From assembly GCF_029338515.1 (NCBI RefSeq), contig NZ_CP119988.1, positions 3,720,001 to 3,784,000 of the forward strand: DNA of 64,000 nt, given 5' to 3'. Below the pieces are notes generated by a model. It did not search any database, was not told where the DNA came from, and saw only the letters and a list, made by a program, of their open reading frames with translations. Source of the DNA: Haloglomus litoreum. Lineage in GTDB: Archaea > Halobacteriota > Halobacteria > Halobacteriales > Haloarculaceae. Shown here one piece after another: positions 17,628 to 26,849 of the stretch (position 1 is the first letter of the stretch; every line of letters begins with the position of its first letter). The translations under genes were made by a program, and so were the position numbers.

Positions 17628-18800
17628 TCACCCGCGGAGCGCCTCGACCGGGCGCTCACGGGCCGCACGCCACGCCGGGTAGGCCCCGGCGACGAGGCTC
17701 GTCGCGATGCCGAACCCCACCGCTGCGACCAGGTAGCCGGCCGACTCGGCGGTGAAGGCCAGCGGGTCCCCGAGGAAGACGGCGTTCGCGGCCAGCACGA
17801 CGAGCAGGGAGAGCCCCAGGCCGAGGACGGCGCCGATGGCCCCCAGCATCGCCGACTCCATCAGCAGGATGCGGACCACGTCGCGCTGGGTGTAGCCGAC
17901 CGCCCGGAGGACGCCGATCTCCTCGCGCCGCTTCAGCACCGCCATCAGCATCGTGTTCATGATGGCGACACCGGCGACGAGCAGCGAGAGCGACCCCAGC
18001 CCGGCGAGGAAGACGTTGATGCCGTCGATGATGGTCCGGAGCAGGCGGAGCAGCGAGGTGAGCTCGAATACGAGCAGGATGTCCTTCCGGTCGTTGAACC
18101 GCTCGCGGAGCGCCGTCGCGGCGGCCTCGGCCTCGTCGGCCGACCGGGTGGTGACCCGCACCTGGCTGTACCGGCGGTCCTCGGCCTGCTCGATGGGGAG
18201 GTACACACCGGTCACGCCGAACCCCTGGGTCTCGGCCAGGACGGCGGTGACGCGGTAGGTCCGTTTCCGCTCGACGGTCTCGCCCCCGGTCTGCTCCTCG
18301 CGGACGAGCGTGATGCGGTCGTCCGGCGAGAGGCCGCGCTCGGCCGCGAACTCGGCGGAGACGACCGCACTCCGGCGCCAGTTCTCCGGTATCGCCCCCT
18401 GCTGGACGGTGTACAGCGGCCTGACGTCCTCGATGAACGTGACCGAGACCGACTCGCGGCGGCCGGCGCGTCCGACCACCTCCCGCGAGGCGCTCTGCGT
18501 GGCGACCACCCCCGCCGGGCCGACCGTCTCCTCGATGGCGAGCAGGTCCTCGCGGTCGAAGTAGCGCTCGGGCTTGTCGAAGCCGGGCGCGACGAAGACG
18601 TTGGTGGCGCCCTGCTCCTGGATGGAGTTGAGCTGGCTCTGCTTGAACGCCGCCCCGCCCGCGCCGATGGTGCCGATGGCGACCACGCCGATGAGGATGG
18701 CCGCGGCGGCCAGCGCCGACCGCGTCTTCGCCCGCGTGATGTTCCGCCGGGCGATGACGACCGACGGGACCCGGCCCGTCAGGCGGTAGAGCCAGCTCAC
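17628..18800 (-). CDS. ABC transporter permease, MacB/FtsX type (2)
   Basis: This 390-residue permease has an N-terminal span, a large extracytoplasmic MacB-type periplasmic core-like domain (about 45-255) and three C-terminal spans of the FtsX domain (about 260-385). Signature segments are ARRNITRAKTRSALAAAAIL at the start and MAVLKRREEIGVLRAVGYTQ RDV in the coupling loop. It pairs with the paralogous permease upstream and the ATPase at 20022 in a mechanotransmission-type ABC system, which usually moves or releases lipoproteins or signals at the membrane rather than importing solutes. Confidence 0.9.
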   Translation of the reverse strand: MSWLYRLTGRVPSVVIARRNITRAKTRSALAAAAILIGVVAIGTIGAGGAAFKQSQLNSIQEQGATNVFVAPGFDKPERYFDREDLLAIEETVGPAGVVATQSASREVVGRAGRRESVSVTFIEDVRPLYTVQQGAIPENWRRSAVVSAEFAAERGLSPDDRITLVREEQTGGETVERKRTYRVTAVLAETQGFGVTGVYLPIEQAEDRRYSQVRVTTRSADEAEAAATALRERFNDRKDILLVFELTSLLRLLRTIIDGINVFLAGLGSLSLLVAGVAIMNTMLMAVLKRREEIGVLRAVGYTQRDVVRILLMESAMLGAIGAVLGLGLSLLVVLAANAVFLGDPLAFTAESAGYLVAAVGFGIATSLVAGAYPAWRAARERPVEALRG

Positions 18801-18843
18801 GGGGCCTCACCCCTCGCAGTCGTCGGATGGGCGCCCCCGAGCA

Positions 18844-20025
18844 TCACCCGAGCACCTCCACGGGCGGGCGGTTGGCCGCCTTCCACGCCGGGTAGATCCC
18901 CGCGACGAGCGCGGTGACGATGCCGAAGGCGACCCCGAGACCGATGTACCGGAGGCCGGCGTCGGTGAACGCCAGGGGGTCGCCGACGAGCAGCCCGTTG
19001 ACGAGCGCGCCGATGCCGAGCGCGATGGGGGCGCCGATGGCCGAGCCCACGATGCCGAGGATGGTCGCCTCGGCGACGAGCAGGCTGACGACCGCACGCT
19101 TCGGGTAGCCGACCGCCCGGAAGACGCCGATCTCCCCCTCGCGCTCGATGGCCGACATCAGCATCGTGTTGGCGATGGTGACCGCCGCGACGAGCAGCGA
19201 GATGGCGCCGATGCCGATGAGGAACTGGTTGACGGTGGCGAAGAACTGCTCGAACTGCTCACGCTGGTCCTGGACGGTGCTGACAGCGACGGTCCGGCGA
19301 CGGTCGTTGAACTCGGCCTCGATACCGGCGGCCGCGTCGTCGACCGACCGGACCTGTGGGTCGACCCGGACGATGGCGCGCCCGTACTCGGCGTCGTCGA
19401 ACTGCGCCAGGGGGACGAACACCGTCTGGTCGGCGCTCAGCGGGTCGGCGAACCCCTGCGGTTCGAGGACCGCCGCGACCCGGAACGAGCGCTCGAACTC
19501 GCCGTCGACGAGCACCGTCATCCGGTCGCCCGGCTGGATGTCGTTGTCGGCGGCGACCCGGCTCCCGACGATGATGCTCCGGCGCCAGTTGGCCGGAATC
19601 GTGCCGGCCTGCGCGTCGTAGAACGCGCCCGGGTCCCCCAGGCCACGCACCTGGACCGTCAGCAGCGGGTCGCCCGACGGCGACCGGACGAACGCCCCCG
19701 ACGGCTCCACGACGGGGAGGACCGTGGCGCCGCCGCTGGCGCGTCGCATCCGGCCGATCTCCGCGTCGGTGAACGTCCTGTCCGGTTCGCCGTCCTCCTC
19801 GGGGTAGAACACCGGGTCGACGGTCGCGGTCCCGCCGAACCCCTCGTAGGCCTGCAGCTGGTCCTGCTTGAACGCCTCGCCCCCGGCGCCGATGGCGCCG
19901 ATGGCGACCACCCCGATGACGATGGCCACGACCGCGAGTACCGTCCGTGCGGTGGCCCGCGAGAGGTTCCGCCGGGCCAGCACCAGCGTCGGGAACTGGA
20001 CGGCGAGCCGGCGGAACGGGTTCAC
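18844..20025 (-). CDS. ABC transporter permease, MacB/FtsX type (1)
   Basis: This 393-residue paralogue of the downstream permease has the same layout: ARRNLSRATARTVLAVVAIV at the first span, an exposed domain at about 45-260, and the FtsX coupling segment IEREGEIGVFRAVGYPKRAV before the last spans. The ATG overlaps the ATPase stop by four bases. Two different permeases plus one ATPase suggest a heterodimer. The exposed domains are different enough from each other to have distinct partners. Confidence 0.9.
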   Translation of the reverse strand: MNPFRRLAVQFPTLVLARRNLSRATARTVLAVVAIVIGVVAIGAIGAGGEAFKQDQLQAYEGFGGTATVDPVFYPEEDGEPDRTFTDAEIGRMRRASGGATVLPVVEPSGAFVRSPSGDPLLTVQVRGLGDPGAFYDAQAGTIPANWRRSIIVGSRVAADNDIQPGDRMTVLVDGEFERSFRVAAVLEPQGFADPLSADQTVFVPLAQFDDAEYGRAIVRVDPQVRSVDDAAAGIEAEFNDRRRTVAVSTVQDQREQFEQFFATVNQFLIGIGAISLLVAAVTIANTMLMSAIEREGEIGVFRAVGYPKRAVVSLLVAEATILGIVGSAIGAPIALGIGALVNGLLVGDPLAFTDAGLRYIGLGVAFGIVTALVAGIYPAWKAANRPPVEVLG

Positions 20026-20810
20026 GCCCCACCACCCGGCTCGGTCGCCATGGGCGCATCGTCCCGGACCTCGCCGTCGACGAGGTTCACCACCCGGTCG
20101 GCCGCCGCCGCGACGTAGTCGTCGTGGGTGACCGTCACGACCGCGACGTCCTCCTCGGCCCGGAGCTCGTCGAACAGGTCGAGGATGCTGTCGCCGGTCT
20201 CCCGGTCGAGGTTGCCGGTCGGCTCGTCGGCCAGCAGGATGGCGGGGTCGTTGATGAGCGCACGGGCGACGGCGACGCGCTGCTTCTGCCCGCCCGACAG
20301 CTCGTCGGGGTAGTGGTCCAGCCGCTCGCCCAGCCCGACCCGCTCCAGCAGCGCCCGTGCGCGCTCGCGGGTCCGCTTCGGGGTCCGGTCGAGCATCCGC
20401 GGCATCTCGACGTTCTCCAGCGCGGTCAGCGTCGGGATGAGGTAGAACTGCTGGAAGACGAAGCCGATGGTCCGCTTGCGCTCCCTCGTGGCACGCGCAT
20501 CCGAGAACGTCGCCACGTCCTCGTCCCGGAGGCGGACGGTGCCGCTGGTGGGCACGTCGAGCAGCCCCAGCAGGTTCAGCAGCGTGGACTTCCCGCTGCC
20601 GGAGGGGCCGACGACCGCGACGAAGTCGGCCGGACCGATGCCGAAGTCGATTCCCTTCAGCGCCCGGACGACGGTGTCGCCGGTCTCGTACTCCTTGACG
20701 ACGTTCTCGCCCCTGATGATCGCGTTCTCGGGGATGTACGAGCCCGATTGCGGGTCCGAGCGGGGGTCCGTCGAGCGGCCCCCGCCGGCGTCAGGTGCCA
20801 CCGCGGTCAC
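20022..20810 (-). CDS. ABC transporter ATPase, MacB/LolD type
   Basis: A complete 262-residue ABC ATPase: Walker [10 protein letters not shown] (68-76), Q-loop [19 protein letters not shown], signature LSGGQKQR (171-178), Walker [13 protein letters not shown] (191-202) and H-loop VTHDD. The [10 protein letters not shown] and [15 protein letters not shown] wording is characteristic of the LolD/MacB/FtsE group. It has a 30-residue polar N-terminal extension. It overlaps both neighbours by 4 bp, so the four-gene set 22642-17628 is one operon. Confidence 0.93.
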   Translation of the reverse strand: MTAVAPDAGGGRSTDPRSDPQSGSYIPENAIIRGENVVKEYETGDTVVRALKGIDFGIGPADFVAVVGPSGSGKSTLLNLLGLLDVPTSGTVRLRDEDVATFSDARATRERKRTIGFVFQQFYLIPTLTALENVEMPRMLDRTPKRTRERARALLERVGLGERLDHYPDELSGGQKQRVAVARALINDPAILLADEPTGNLDRETGDSILDLFDELRAEEDVAVVTVTHDDYVAAAADRVVNLVDGEVRDDAPMATEPGGGA

Positions 20811-22642
20811 CCCCGCCGCCAGCGGTAGACGGCCACGGCGGCCACGACGACCACGAGGACGACGGCGATGGGGAGCAGCGGGAGGCCGCCGCCACCGCCG
20901 CCGCGGGTCGGCTCGGGGGCGGCCTGCTGGACGGGTACCTCGGTGGTGAACGACCGCTCGACGCCGTCGACGACGTAGCTCACCTGCACCGGGACCGTCG
21001 AGACGTTGCCGTCGACCGCCGTCGAGAGGGTGAACGAGGCGAAGTCGCTGGCGTCGACACCGCCCACGAAGTAGTCGGCGGCGGCGACCCGCTCGCCGTC
21101 GACCGAGACGGTGACGGCCTCCACGTCGCTGGACCCGACGTTGCTCGCGGTCGCGGAGATCTCCAGGCCGGCACCGGTCTCGACCGCCTCGACGCCGGTC
21201 AGCGTGATCTCCCCGGGGTTGGCGGGGGCGCCGAACGAGGCGTCGAACTCGCGGGTGATGCGCCGCCGGATGCCGTCGTCCGTGTAGACGAGCGTCACCT
21301 CGACCGGGTAGCTGCCGCTCTCGGCGACGCTGGCCGGGTAGCGGAACGTCGCGCTGCTGCCCGCACCCAGCGTCGAACGGACCCGCTCGGTCACCTCGAA
21401 CTCGGCCTCGGGCGAGCTGGCCACGACCCGCACCTGCCGGACCTCGTTCTCCAGCCCGTTGGCGACGGTGACGTTCACCGGCCGGGGCGCCCCCGGGACG
21501 GCGTCCGCCACGCTCACCTCGACCTGTGGCCGCTCGACGGGGGCGCCGCCCCGTCCGAGGTCGACCGTGGCCGTCTCGCGGACCGTCCGGCGCTCACCGT
21601 CCGCCGTCGTGTACCGCAGGGTGAGCGCGACCGTGCTCCGGGCCTGGTCCGGGAAGGTCGCGTCGTAGGTGAACGTCCGCTCGGCCCCCGCCGCGAGGTC
21701 GGCGTCGAACCGCCGGGGGCTCTCGACGCGGACGTTCGAGCCGTTCGCGGTCAGCTCGATGTCGCCGAGCGACGTCTGCTGCCCGTTCGTGACGGTGACG
21801 GCGACCGGCGTCTCGCCGCCGACGCTCGCGTTCCGGACCGCGACGTCGATGCCGACACCCGTCCCCACGTCGACGGTCGTACTGTCGCGGAGCGTCCGCG
21901 TCTCGCCGGTGCTGGTCGTGTACCGGAGCGTCGCGCCGACGCGCCGGTCGCCGGTCTGGGTGAACGTCGCGTCGTAGGAGAACGTCCGGTCCGCGCCGGG
22001 CCCGAGCGTCGCGTCGAGGCGCCGCGGGTCGTCGAGTTCGAGGGCCGTGCCGGCGACGGTCAACTCGAGGTCGCGGAACTCCGACCGGTCGCCGTTCGAG
22101 ACGTTCACCGCGAGCGGCGTCTCCTCGCCGACGGTCGCCTCGGACGCGACGACGTTCATCCGGAGCCCACCCTCGGTGACGCTGACCGTGACGGGGTACT
22201 GGAGCCGGACCTTGTCGCCGTCGTCGGATTCGCCGCGAACGTAGACGCGCAGGTCCTTGACGCCCGGGTCCGAGAACGACACCGACAGCGGCACCGTCAG
22301 CGACCCGCCCGGGGTCACCGTGCCGAAGTCCCCCGCCCGGGCGAGCGTGTTCGCGCTCCCCTCCGGGCGGATGTAGATGTCCTCGATCTTGACGCTGTCC
22401 GGGCTGCTCTCGGCGACCCGGACGGTCGTCCGGAGCTCCGTCCGCTGGCCGGGCGTCGGCTGTTCCGGCGTGACGGTGACGTTCGGGACCGAGACGTGGG
22501 GGTCGCCGTCGGACTGGGCGGTCGCGGTGCCCACCGCGACCGACCCCGCGAGCGCCGCCAGCAGCAGCGACAGCGAGAGTCCGGCCACGAGCAGTGCCCG
22601 TGACCGACCGCGCTGCGGGACGCCGACAGTCCGGTAGCTCAT
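20807..22642 (-). CDS. Large surface protein with Ig-like repeats and C-terminal membrane anchor
   Basis: This 611-residue precursor has a signal peptide (about 14-43, ending VAVGTATAQSDG) and at least four beta-sandwich repeats of about 110 residues. Each contains phrases such as PLAVNVSNGDRSEFRDLELT, TFSYDATF and TLRYTT, which recall CARDB/NEW3-type domains. A Gly-rich hinge follows, then a C-terminal span (LPLLPIAVVLVVVVAAVAVY) with a basic RWRRG end. It is the first gene of the MacB-like ABC operon, so it is probably the surface partner or adaptor of that transporter, playing the part of an adaptor protein in a cell without an outer membrane (inference). Confidence 0.8.
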   Translation of the reverse strand: MSYRTVGVPQRGRSRALLVAGLSLSLLLAALAGSVAVGTATAQSDGDPHVSVPNVTVTPEQPTPGQRTELRTTVRVAESSPDSVKIEDIYIRPEGSANTLARAGDFGTVTPGGSLTVPLSVSFSDPGVKDLRVYVRGESDDGDKVRLQYPVTVSVTEGGLRMNVVASEATVGEETPLAVNVSNGDRSEFRDLELTVAGTALELDDPRRLDATLGPGADRTFSYDATFTQTGDRRVGATLRYTTSTGETRTLRDSTTVDVGTGVGIDVAVRNASVGGETPVAVTVTNGQQTSLGDIELTANGSNVRVESPRRFDADLAAGAERTFTYDATFPDQARSTVALTLRYTTADGERRTVRETATVDLGRGGAPVERPQVEVSVADAVPGAPRPVNVTVANGLENEVRQVRVVASSPEAEFEVTERVRSTLGAGSSATFRYPASVAESGSYPVEVTLVYTDDGIRRRITREFDASFGAPANPGEITLTGVEAVETGAGLEISATASNVGSSDVEAVTVSVDGERVAAADYFVGGVDASDFASFTLSTAVDGNVSTVPVQVSYVVDGVERSFTTEVPVQQAAPEPTRGGGGGGLPLLPIAVVLVVVVAAVAVYRWRRG

Positions 22643-22803
22643 CGACCCACCCCGTGGAGGAGGCGTTCGGGGACCATGTGACAGTGGGTCGCCCTAGATG
22701 GGTGTTCTACTTAGTGATTTTCCAGTCCGATGGCGCCGGTCGCGACGGGCCGGCCCGATATCGGGGCCCAACAGATAAGCCGCGACCACCCGCAGACGGG
22801 CCC

Positions 22804-24252
22804 ATGACGGACACCTTCCAGTCGGCCGTCGACATCGCCCGCGACGTCCGCGCCGGCGACCGGTCGGCCGTCGACATCGTCGAGCCGTTCCTCGACCGCA
22901 TCACCGAGCGCGGCGACGCCACCAACGCCTTCGTGACCGTCCTCGCGGGACGGGCCCGCGAGCGCGCCGCCGACGTCGACGAACAGGTCGAGCGGGGCGA
23001 GGACCCCGGGCCCCTGGCGGGCGTCCCGCTCGCGGTGAAGGACCTCACCGAGAGCATCGAGGGGGTGCGCCACACGTACGGGCTGGCCCCACTCGACGAC
23101 AACGTGGCCGACCGGACCACCGTGACCGTCCGGCGGCTGGAGGACGCGGGCGCGGTCGTCGTCGGGACGACCAACACGCCCGAACTCGGCCACACGCCGC
23201 TGACGTACAACGAACTGCAGGGCCCGACCGCGACGCCGTTCGACCTGGAGCGCAACGCGGGGGGCTCCTCGGGCGGGTCGGCGGCCGCGCTCGCCGACGG
23301 CCTCACCGTCCTCGCCACCGGGAGCGACGTGGGGGGCTCGCTCCGGAACCCTGCCTCCTGTTGTGGCGTCGTCTCGATCAAGCCCTCGTTCGGCCTCGTC
23401 CCGAAGGAGACGCGCCCGGACGCCTTCTACTCGCACTCCCCGTTCGGCGTGCTCGGGCCGATGGCCCGGAGCGTCGCGGACGCCGGCCTGATGCTGGACG
23501 TCCTCGCCGGGCAGGACGACGTGGACCCGTTCTCGGTGCCGAGCGACGGCGACTACGCGGAGGCGGCTGCGGGCGGTGTCCCGGCGGCGGAGTTCAGCGT
23601 CGGCTACTCGGCGGACCTCGACCGGTTCGCCGTCGAGGGAGCGGTGCGCGACGCCTGCCGCGAGGCCGTGGACGCACTCGCCGACGCGGGCGCCGACGTC
23701 GAGGACGCGGCGGTCGGCGGGCCGTCGAAGGGCGACATGACGTTCGACTACGGGAAGCAGGCGACGGTCTTCTTCGCCACCATCGTCGACCGCCTGGAGG
23801 ACGAGCACCCGGACCTCGACATCGAGGGCGAGCACGCGGGCGAGGTCTCGCCCACGTTGCTCAACACGCTCGGGATGGGTCGGGGCCACGGTGCCGACGA
23901 CTTCATGGACGCGAACGTCGGCCGGACGGCGTTCTACGACGCCGTCGAGGACGCCCTGGCGGGCCGGGACGCGCTCGCGGTGCCCGTGCTGGCGACGCCG
24001 CCCCTCCCGCTCGAGGGGAGCTTCCCCAACGAGATCGACGGCGAGAACGTCGCCGGCCTGCCGATGGACTGGATGCTCTCCTGGCCGTTCAACATGAGCG
24101 GCCACCCCGTCGTGACCGTCCCGGCCGGCCTCACCGACGACGGCCTGCCGGTCGGCCTGCAGCTGGTCGGTCACCGCTACGACGAGGAGCGCCTGCTCGC
24201 GCTGGCGGCCGCGTACGAGGACGCGAACCCCTGGAGCTACCCGGACGCCTGA
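22804..24252 (+). CDS. Amidase (amidase-signature family)
   Basis: This 482-residue amidase-signature enzyme has the Ser-cisSer-Lys triad within GVPLAVKDLTE (Lys near 79), NAGGSSGGSAAALADGLTVL (Ser near 155) and TGSDVGGSLRNPA (nucleophile Ser near 179), followed by CCGVVSIKPSFGLVP. It hydrolyses an amide to acid and ammonia; GatA, fatty-acid-amide hydrolase and allophanate hydrolase are relatives. No gatC or gatB lies beside it, so a stand-alone catabolic amidase is likelier than a GatCAB subunit. The ATG at 22804 was chosen because the longer frame runs through an AT-rich promoter-like stretch. Confidence 0.9.
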   Translation: MTDTFQSAVDIARDVRAGDRSAVDIVEPFLDRITERGDATNAFVTVLAGRARERAADVDEQVERGEDPGPLAGVPLAVKDLTESIEGVRHTYGLAPLDDNVADRTTVTVRRLEDAGAVVVGTTNTPELGHTPLTYNELQGPTATPFDLERNAGGSSGGSAAALADGLTVLATGSDVGGSLRNPASCCGVVSIKPSFGLVPKETRPDAFYSHSPFGVLGPMARSVADAGLMLDVLAGQDDVDPFSVPSDGDYAEAAAGGVPAAEFSVGYSADLDRFAVEGAVRDACREAVDALADAGADVEDAAVGGPSKGDMTFDYGKQATVFFATIVDRLEDEHPDLDIEGEHAGEVSPTLLNTLGMGRGHGADDFMDANVGRTAFYDAVEDALAGRDALAVPVLATPPLPLEGSFPNEIDGENVAGLPMDWMLSWPFNMSGHPVVTVPAGLTDDGLPVGLQLVGHRYDEERLLALAAAYEDANPWSYPDA

Positions 24253-25250
24253 ACTGGACCGGCTAACGAGAGAGGGACTTGTACGGAACTCTCGCCCCCT
24301 CTCACGGTTCTGCTGGCGACGATGGAGATTCGTCCGACTCCCTCGCGCTCTCTCACGGTTCTGCTGACGACGACAGAGACACCTACGAAGCCCTCGCGCT
24401 CTCGACTGCCGTCAGACGTTCCTGCTCGCTTCGCTGTCGCCGGAAATCTTCGATTTCCGGAATGACGAGAGAGCTTCGCTCTCTCGAACCACGCGGGCTG
24501 CGACTGACGTTGCTCGGCCTTCGGCCTCGCCGCCCGCGGCTCGCTGCGGTCCTCGGGCGCCAGAGGCGCCCTGCGGTCCTTGCGTCGTCCTCAGAAATCG
24601 GAGATTTCTGATGGGCTGCGGGAGAGCTTCGCTCTCCCGAACGCCGGGGGCGGGTCGAGAGCGCTCGCCCTTCGAGTCCGCCAGGACGTTATCGGTGCCA
24701 CGGGCGCAGCGGCCCTGCCCTTCCCCGGGTCGCGCGCCGTCAGAGCAAGCTCTGACGAGCTCTCGTTCGCTTCGCTCACGAGAACGGCCTCGCTTTCGCT
24801 CGGCACGCGCGGCCCGGCCGGAGAGCGGTTGCTCGGCCGGCCGGTTCCGTGAACAGGAAGCGCGCTCGCGCCCCTGCTGTGGAGACCGCGAGCGGAGCGA
24901 GCGTGTCGGAACACCCCGGCGCGAGCGCGGGGAGGTGTGGGGACACCCTGCTCCGCTGGAACCACCACACGCGTCGCTCGATGCAACCAGCAACAGGGCG
25001 GGACTGAAAGGGGCCGCCCGCCTCGACCGCTCCCGGACGAAGCAAGCACCGCAGGGAGCGAACGGGGTGAGCGACCGAGGCGCGCAGCGAGTCCCGGAGC
25101 GTCGAGCGGGCGGGGGCTTTCTACACGGGTGACTCTGTTGGAATCCTCGGTCGCTGATAGTTTGTTAGGGCTGTGCTGACTATAGAGGTTGGATGCAGCA
25201 CGGGTAGTTGGGCACCCAAGCGTTATTTTCGATACTCGTAAACGACAAGT
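24253..25250. other. About 1 kb non-coding region dense in short hairpins
   Basis: No convincing gene is seen; the open frames here are Arg/Ser-rich and carry no family signature. The stretch holds a 30-bp imperfect direct repeat starting CTCTCACGGTTCTGCTG (24299 and 24350, 51 bp apart) and many stems. Examples are CCGGAAATC/GATTTCCGG (24440-24460), CGAGAGAGC/GCTCTCTCG (24466-24486), TCAGAAATC/GATTTCTGA (24591-24611), CGGGAGAGC/GCTCTCCCG (24619-24639) and GTCAGAGC/GCTCTGAC (24739-24756). Several have a TTC loop. It ends with the structured repeat at 25000-25123. Confidence 0.6.
25000..25123 (+). repeat. Structured repeat element, copy A (GGGACTGAAAGGGG...GGGGGCTTTCTA)
   Basis: A 124-nt element with a close relative at 58908-59030. 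Both start GGGACTGAAAGGGGCCGCC and end GGCGGGGGCTTTCTA, and share internal blocks GGACGA-GCAAGCAC and GCGCGCAGCGAG. The ends pair: GAAAG with CTTTC, GCCCG (25016-25020) with CGGGC (25107-25111), and CTCGAC (25022-25027) with GTCGAG (25101-25106). The same stem forms in copy B with different base pairs, which supports a selected structure. It could be a non-coding RNA or a non-autonomous mobile element. Confidence 0.65.
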
Positions 25251-25664
25251 ATGGTCTCCGAGCGGACGTGGGCTAACGCCAGTCGTGGGCTCGTGTTTCT
25301 GCTTATATATGGGGTCGTCACCGGGGCTCTCGGAGCATTCATTCCGCAGTTCCACCCCTACCTGCGGGTCGTCGCTGGACTGGGACTCACGCTAGGGATT
25401 CTCGGGGCGGTCGACGTCCTCCCTCAGCTGATTCGCGGTGGCGGACTGGCCCTTGATACGAATAGCTACCTCTACTCCGTCCGTGGTCTGGTCTGGCTAA
25501 GTCTCATCATCTTGCTTACTGCCCTGATTGCCGACCTGCTCCGAGCCACTACCACGCTCCCGGACACCGTTGCCATCATCACGGGGTTCGCAGTCGGTGT
25601 CGTCCTCGTACTGGGCCCAGTCGTCGGCTACTACTGGCGTCGGTCGACTGCACAGGTCCAGTGA
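25251..25664 (+). CDS. Four-span membrane protein, orphan
   Basis: The 137-residue protein has four predicted spans at about 12-32, 38-60, 78-97 and 105-127, starting MVSERTWANASRGLVFLLIY. No family is recognised. Codon use is less GC-biased than in neighbouring housekeeping genes, and it sits just after the hairpin-dense region, which suggests acquisition. A short-repeat half unit (25174-25200) lies in its upstream region and a full pair follows its stop. Confidence 0.65.
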   Translation: MVSERTWANASRGLVFLLIYGVVTGALGAFIPQFHPYLRVVAGLGLTLGILGAVDVLPQLIRGGGLALDTNSYLYSVRGLVWLSLIILLTALIADLLRATTTLPDTVAIITGFAVGVVLVLGPVVGYYWRRSTAQVQ

Positions 25665-25717
25665 ATTTCGTTGAAAACGGACTCCTCTTTCTGTTCCCCT
25701 ACGATTCGGGTCAGCCG

Positions 25718-25810
25718 TGGGAGATACGCGCTCTCTATTCGGCACGCTCTCAGATACTTGCTCAGATGCTGTCAGGAGGGCCGTGACCGATATAGAGGGA
25801 GAGTTCAGCA
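25718..25810. repeat. Paired 27-nt repeat, pair 1
   Basis: Two 27-nt units start at 25718 and 25784, exactly 66 nt apart. The second begins TGACCGATATAGAGGGAG and ends TTCAGCA; the first is diverged (GATACGCGCTCTCTATTC core, GGCA end). The cores are roughly inverted: CTCTAT in the first against ATAGAG in the second. The pair lies between the convergent genes at 25251 and 25876. Confidence 0.5.
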
Positions 25811-25875
25811 CGCCCCCGCCTTTTGTCTCACACTGTATGAGTTGAACAGACCAATGAGAAGATCGTGCGAGTGTA

Positions 25876-26319
25876 TCAGAGTGTCTCGGTGGTAATCGAC
25901 ACATCACTTGGAGCAGTGACGGTGATTACGAGGACCTGCTGCTCATCAGAGGGGCTGAATGATACGGAATGTTCCGTAGTGACTCGCTCGTCGTCTTGAT
26001 GAATTGTAGCGTTGATGGTGTACTCCCAACGTTCAGAGCGAGAGACCGGAATGACATCATGCCGAATCAAAGGAGCTGCCGCAGCTATGTCTGTGCTGTC
26101 AGTAATCGAGCCATCCTCGGACCGCCCATTTAATCGATACAGCCCAAAGTACTCCGTCCCGCTGGGTGTTTGGATCTGGAGAGAGGCTTTCGATAGATTA
26201 GATGCACCTGCGTCAGATGAACGAGAGGGCGTTGATTGACTCGTCCGTTGGAGAGCTGAGCACCCTGCAACTGAGGAGAGTGCTCCTGCGAGGACGATGA
26301 GCGTGGACCGTCTATTCAT
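25876..26319 (-). CDS. Small lipoprotein, orphan
   Basis: The 147-residue precursor has a lipobox, MNRRSTLIVLAGALSSVAGC, with lipidated Cys at 20. A Ser/Thr-rich linker follows, then a beta-rich domain containing IQTPSGTEYFGLYRLNGRS, RWEYTINATIHQDDE and VLVITVTAPSDVSITTETL. The domain looks like a compact extracellular beta-sandwich. Base composition is clearly lower in GC than the chromosome average here. No function is recognised. Confidence 0.65.
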   Translation of the reverse strand: MNRRSTLIVLAGALSSVAGCSALQRTSQSTPSRSSDAGASNLSKASLQIQTPSGTEYFGLYRLNGRSEDGSITDSTDIAAAAPLIRHDVIPVSRSERWEYTINATIHQDDERVTTEHSVSFSPSDEQQVLVITVTAPSDVSITTETL

Positions 26320-26443
26320 ATAGTAAGATGCCTGTTAGTTCGGGATAAATCTTCTGCGTCGGTGAACAGAGAAATTTAACACGGTGTTAGACTCACGCTC
26401 TTCATTGAACAATTCAGTTCGGTCACGGCAAACGCGAAACCGG

Positions 26444-26536
26444 TGACCGACTTGCGCCCTGTATGCAGCAGCACCTTTTCGACTTACTCAGGGTCTGTCA
26501 GTAACGCTCTGACCGATACAGAGCGTGTATGCAGCA
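26444..26536. repeat. Paired 27-nt repeat, pair 2
   Basis: Units start at 26444 (TGACCGACTTGCGCCCTG, ending TATGCAGCA) and 26510 (TGACCGATACAGAGCGTG, ending TATGCAGCA), again exactly 66 nt apart. The core GCGCCCTGTAT of the first is the near inverse of ATACAGAGCG in the second, so the pair could fold back. The 39 nt between units are unrelated to the spacer of pair 3. It lies between two minus-strand genes. Confidence 0.6.
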
Positions 26537-26566
26537 GTCACAGTAACCAGTACAGAGGCTTCTCAG

Positions 26567-26833
26567 TTAGGCATTTGAATCACTACGAGACGCTGTTTGC
26601 CCGATGAACGTCCTCACGACGGATGCGCTCAAAACGGAGAGAACCAACAGTATACTCAACCCAGCGAACAGGTGGATTAGATTGTCCAGATACACGCCCG
26701 AGGTAGTTGCCGAGAAGAGATAGAGATGAGCAGTAAGAAGAAGAGAGACGAACATGAGCCAACGTCTGATTGATTCCAGTACCTTATCTGAGTGCATTAA
26801 AGGAGAGTCAGCTTCGTTTCGTTTAGTCTTCAC
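26567..26833 (-). CDS. Small two-span membrane protein, orphan
   Basis: The 88-residue protein begins MKTKRNEADSPLMHSDKVLE and has two spans at about 26-46 and 53-74. It is relatively rich in Ser, Lys and Leu and low in acidic residues for a haloarchaeal protein, with lower-GC codons, which suggests a foreign origin. No homologous family is recognised. The ATG at 26833 gives the full polar start; the later Met at residue 13 is an alternative. Confidence 0.55.
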   Translation of the reverse strand: MKTKRNEADSPLMHSDKVLESIRRWLMFVSLLLTAHLYLFSATTSGVYLDNLIHLFAGLSILLVLSVLSASVVRTFIGQTASRSDSNA

Positions 26834-26849
26834 GATTACCCAAATTCAC

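Noticed and set aside
22804-24252. gatA assignment for the amidase
   Set aside because: The amidase signature fits many subfamilies, and no gatB, gatC or related gene is adjacent, so a specific symbol is not justified.
24611-25132. Overlapping Arg/Ser-rich open frames on both strands at 24.4-25.3 kb
   Set aside because: They run through hairpin repeats, have no haloarchaeal acidic composition, and no start or family signature favours one over another.
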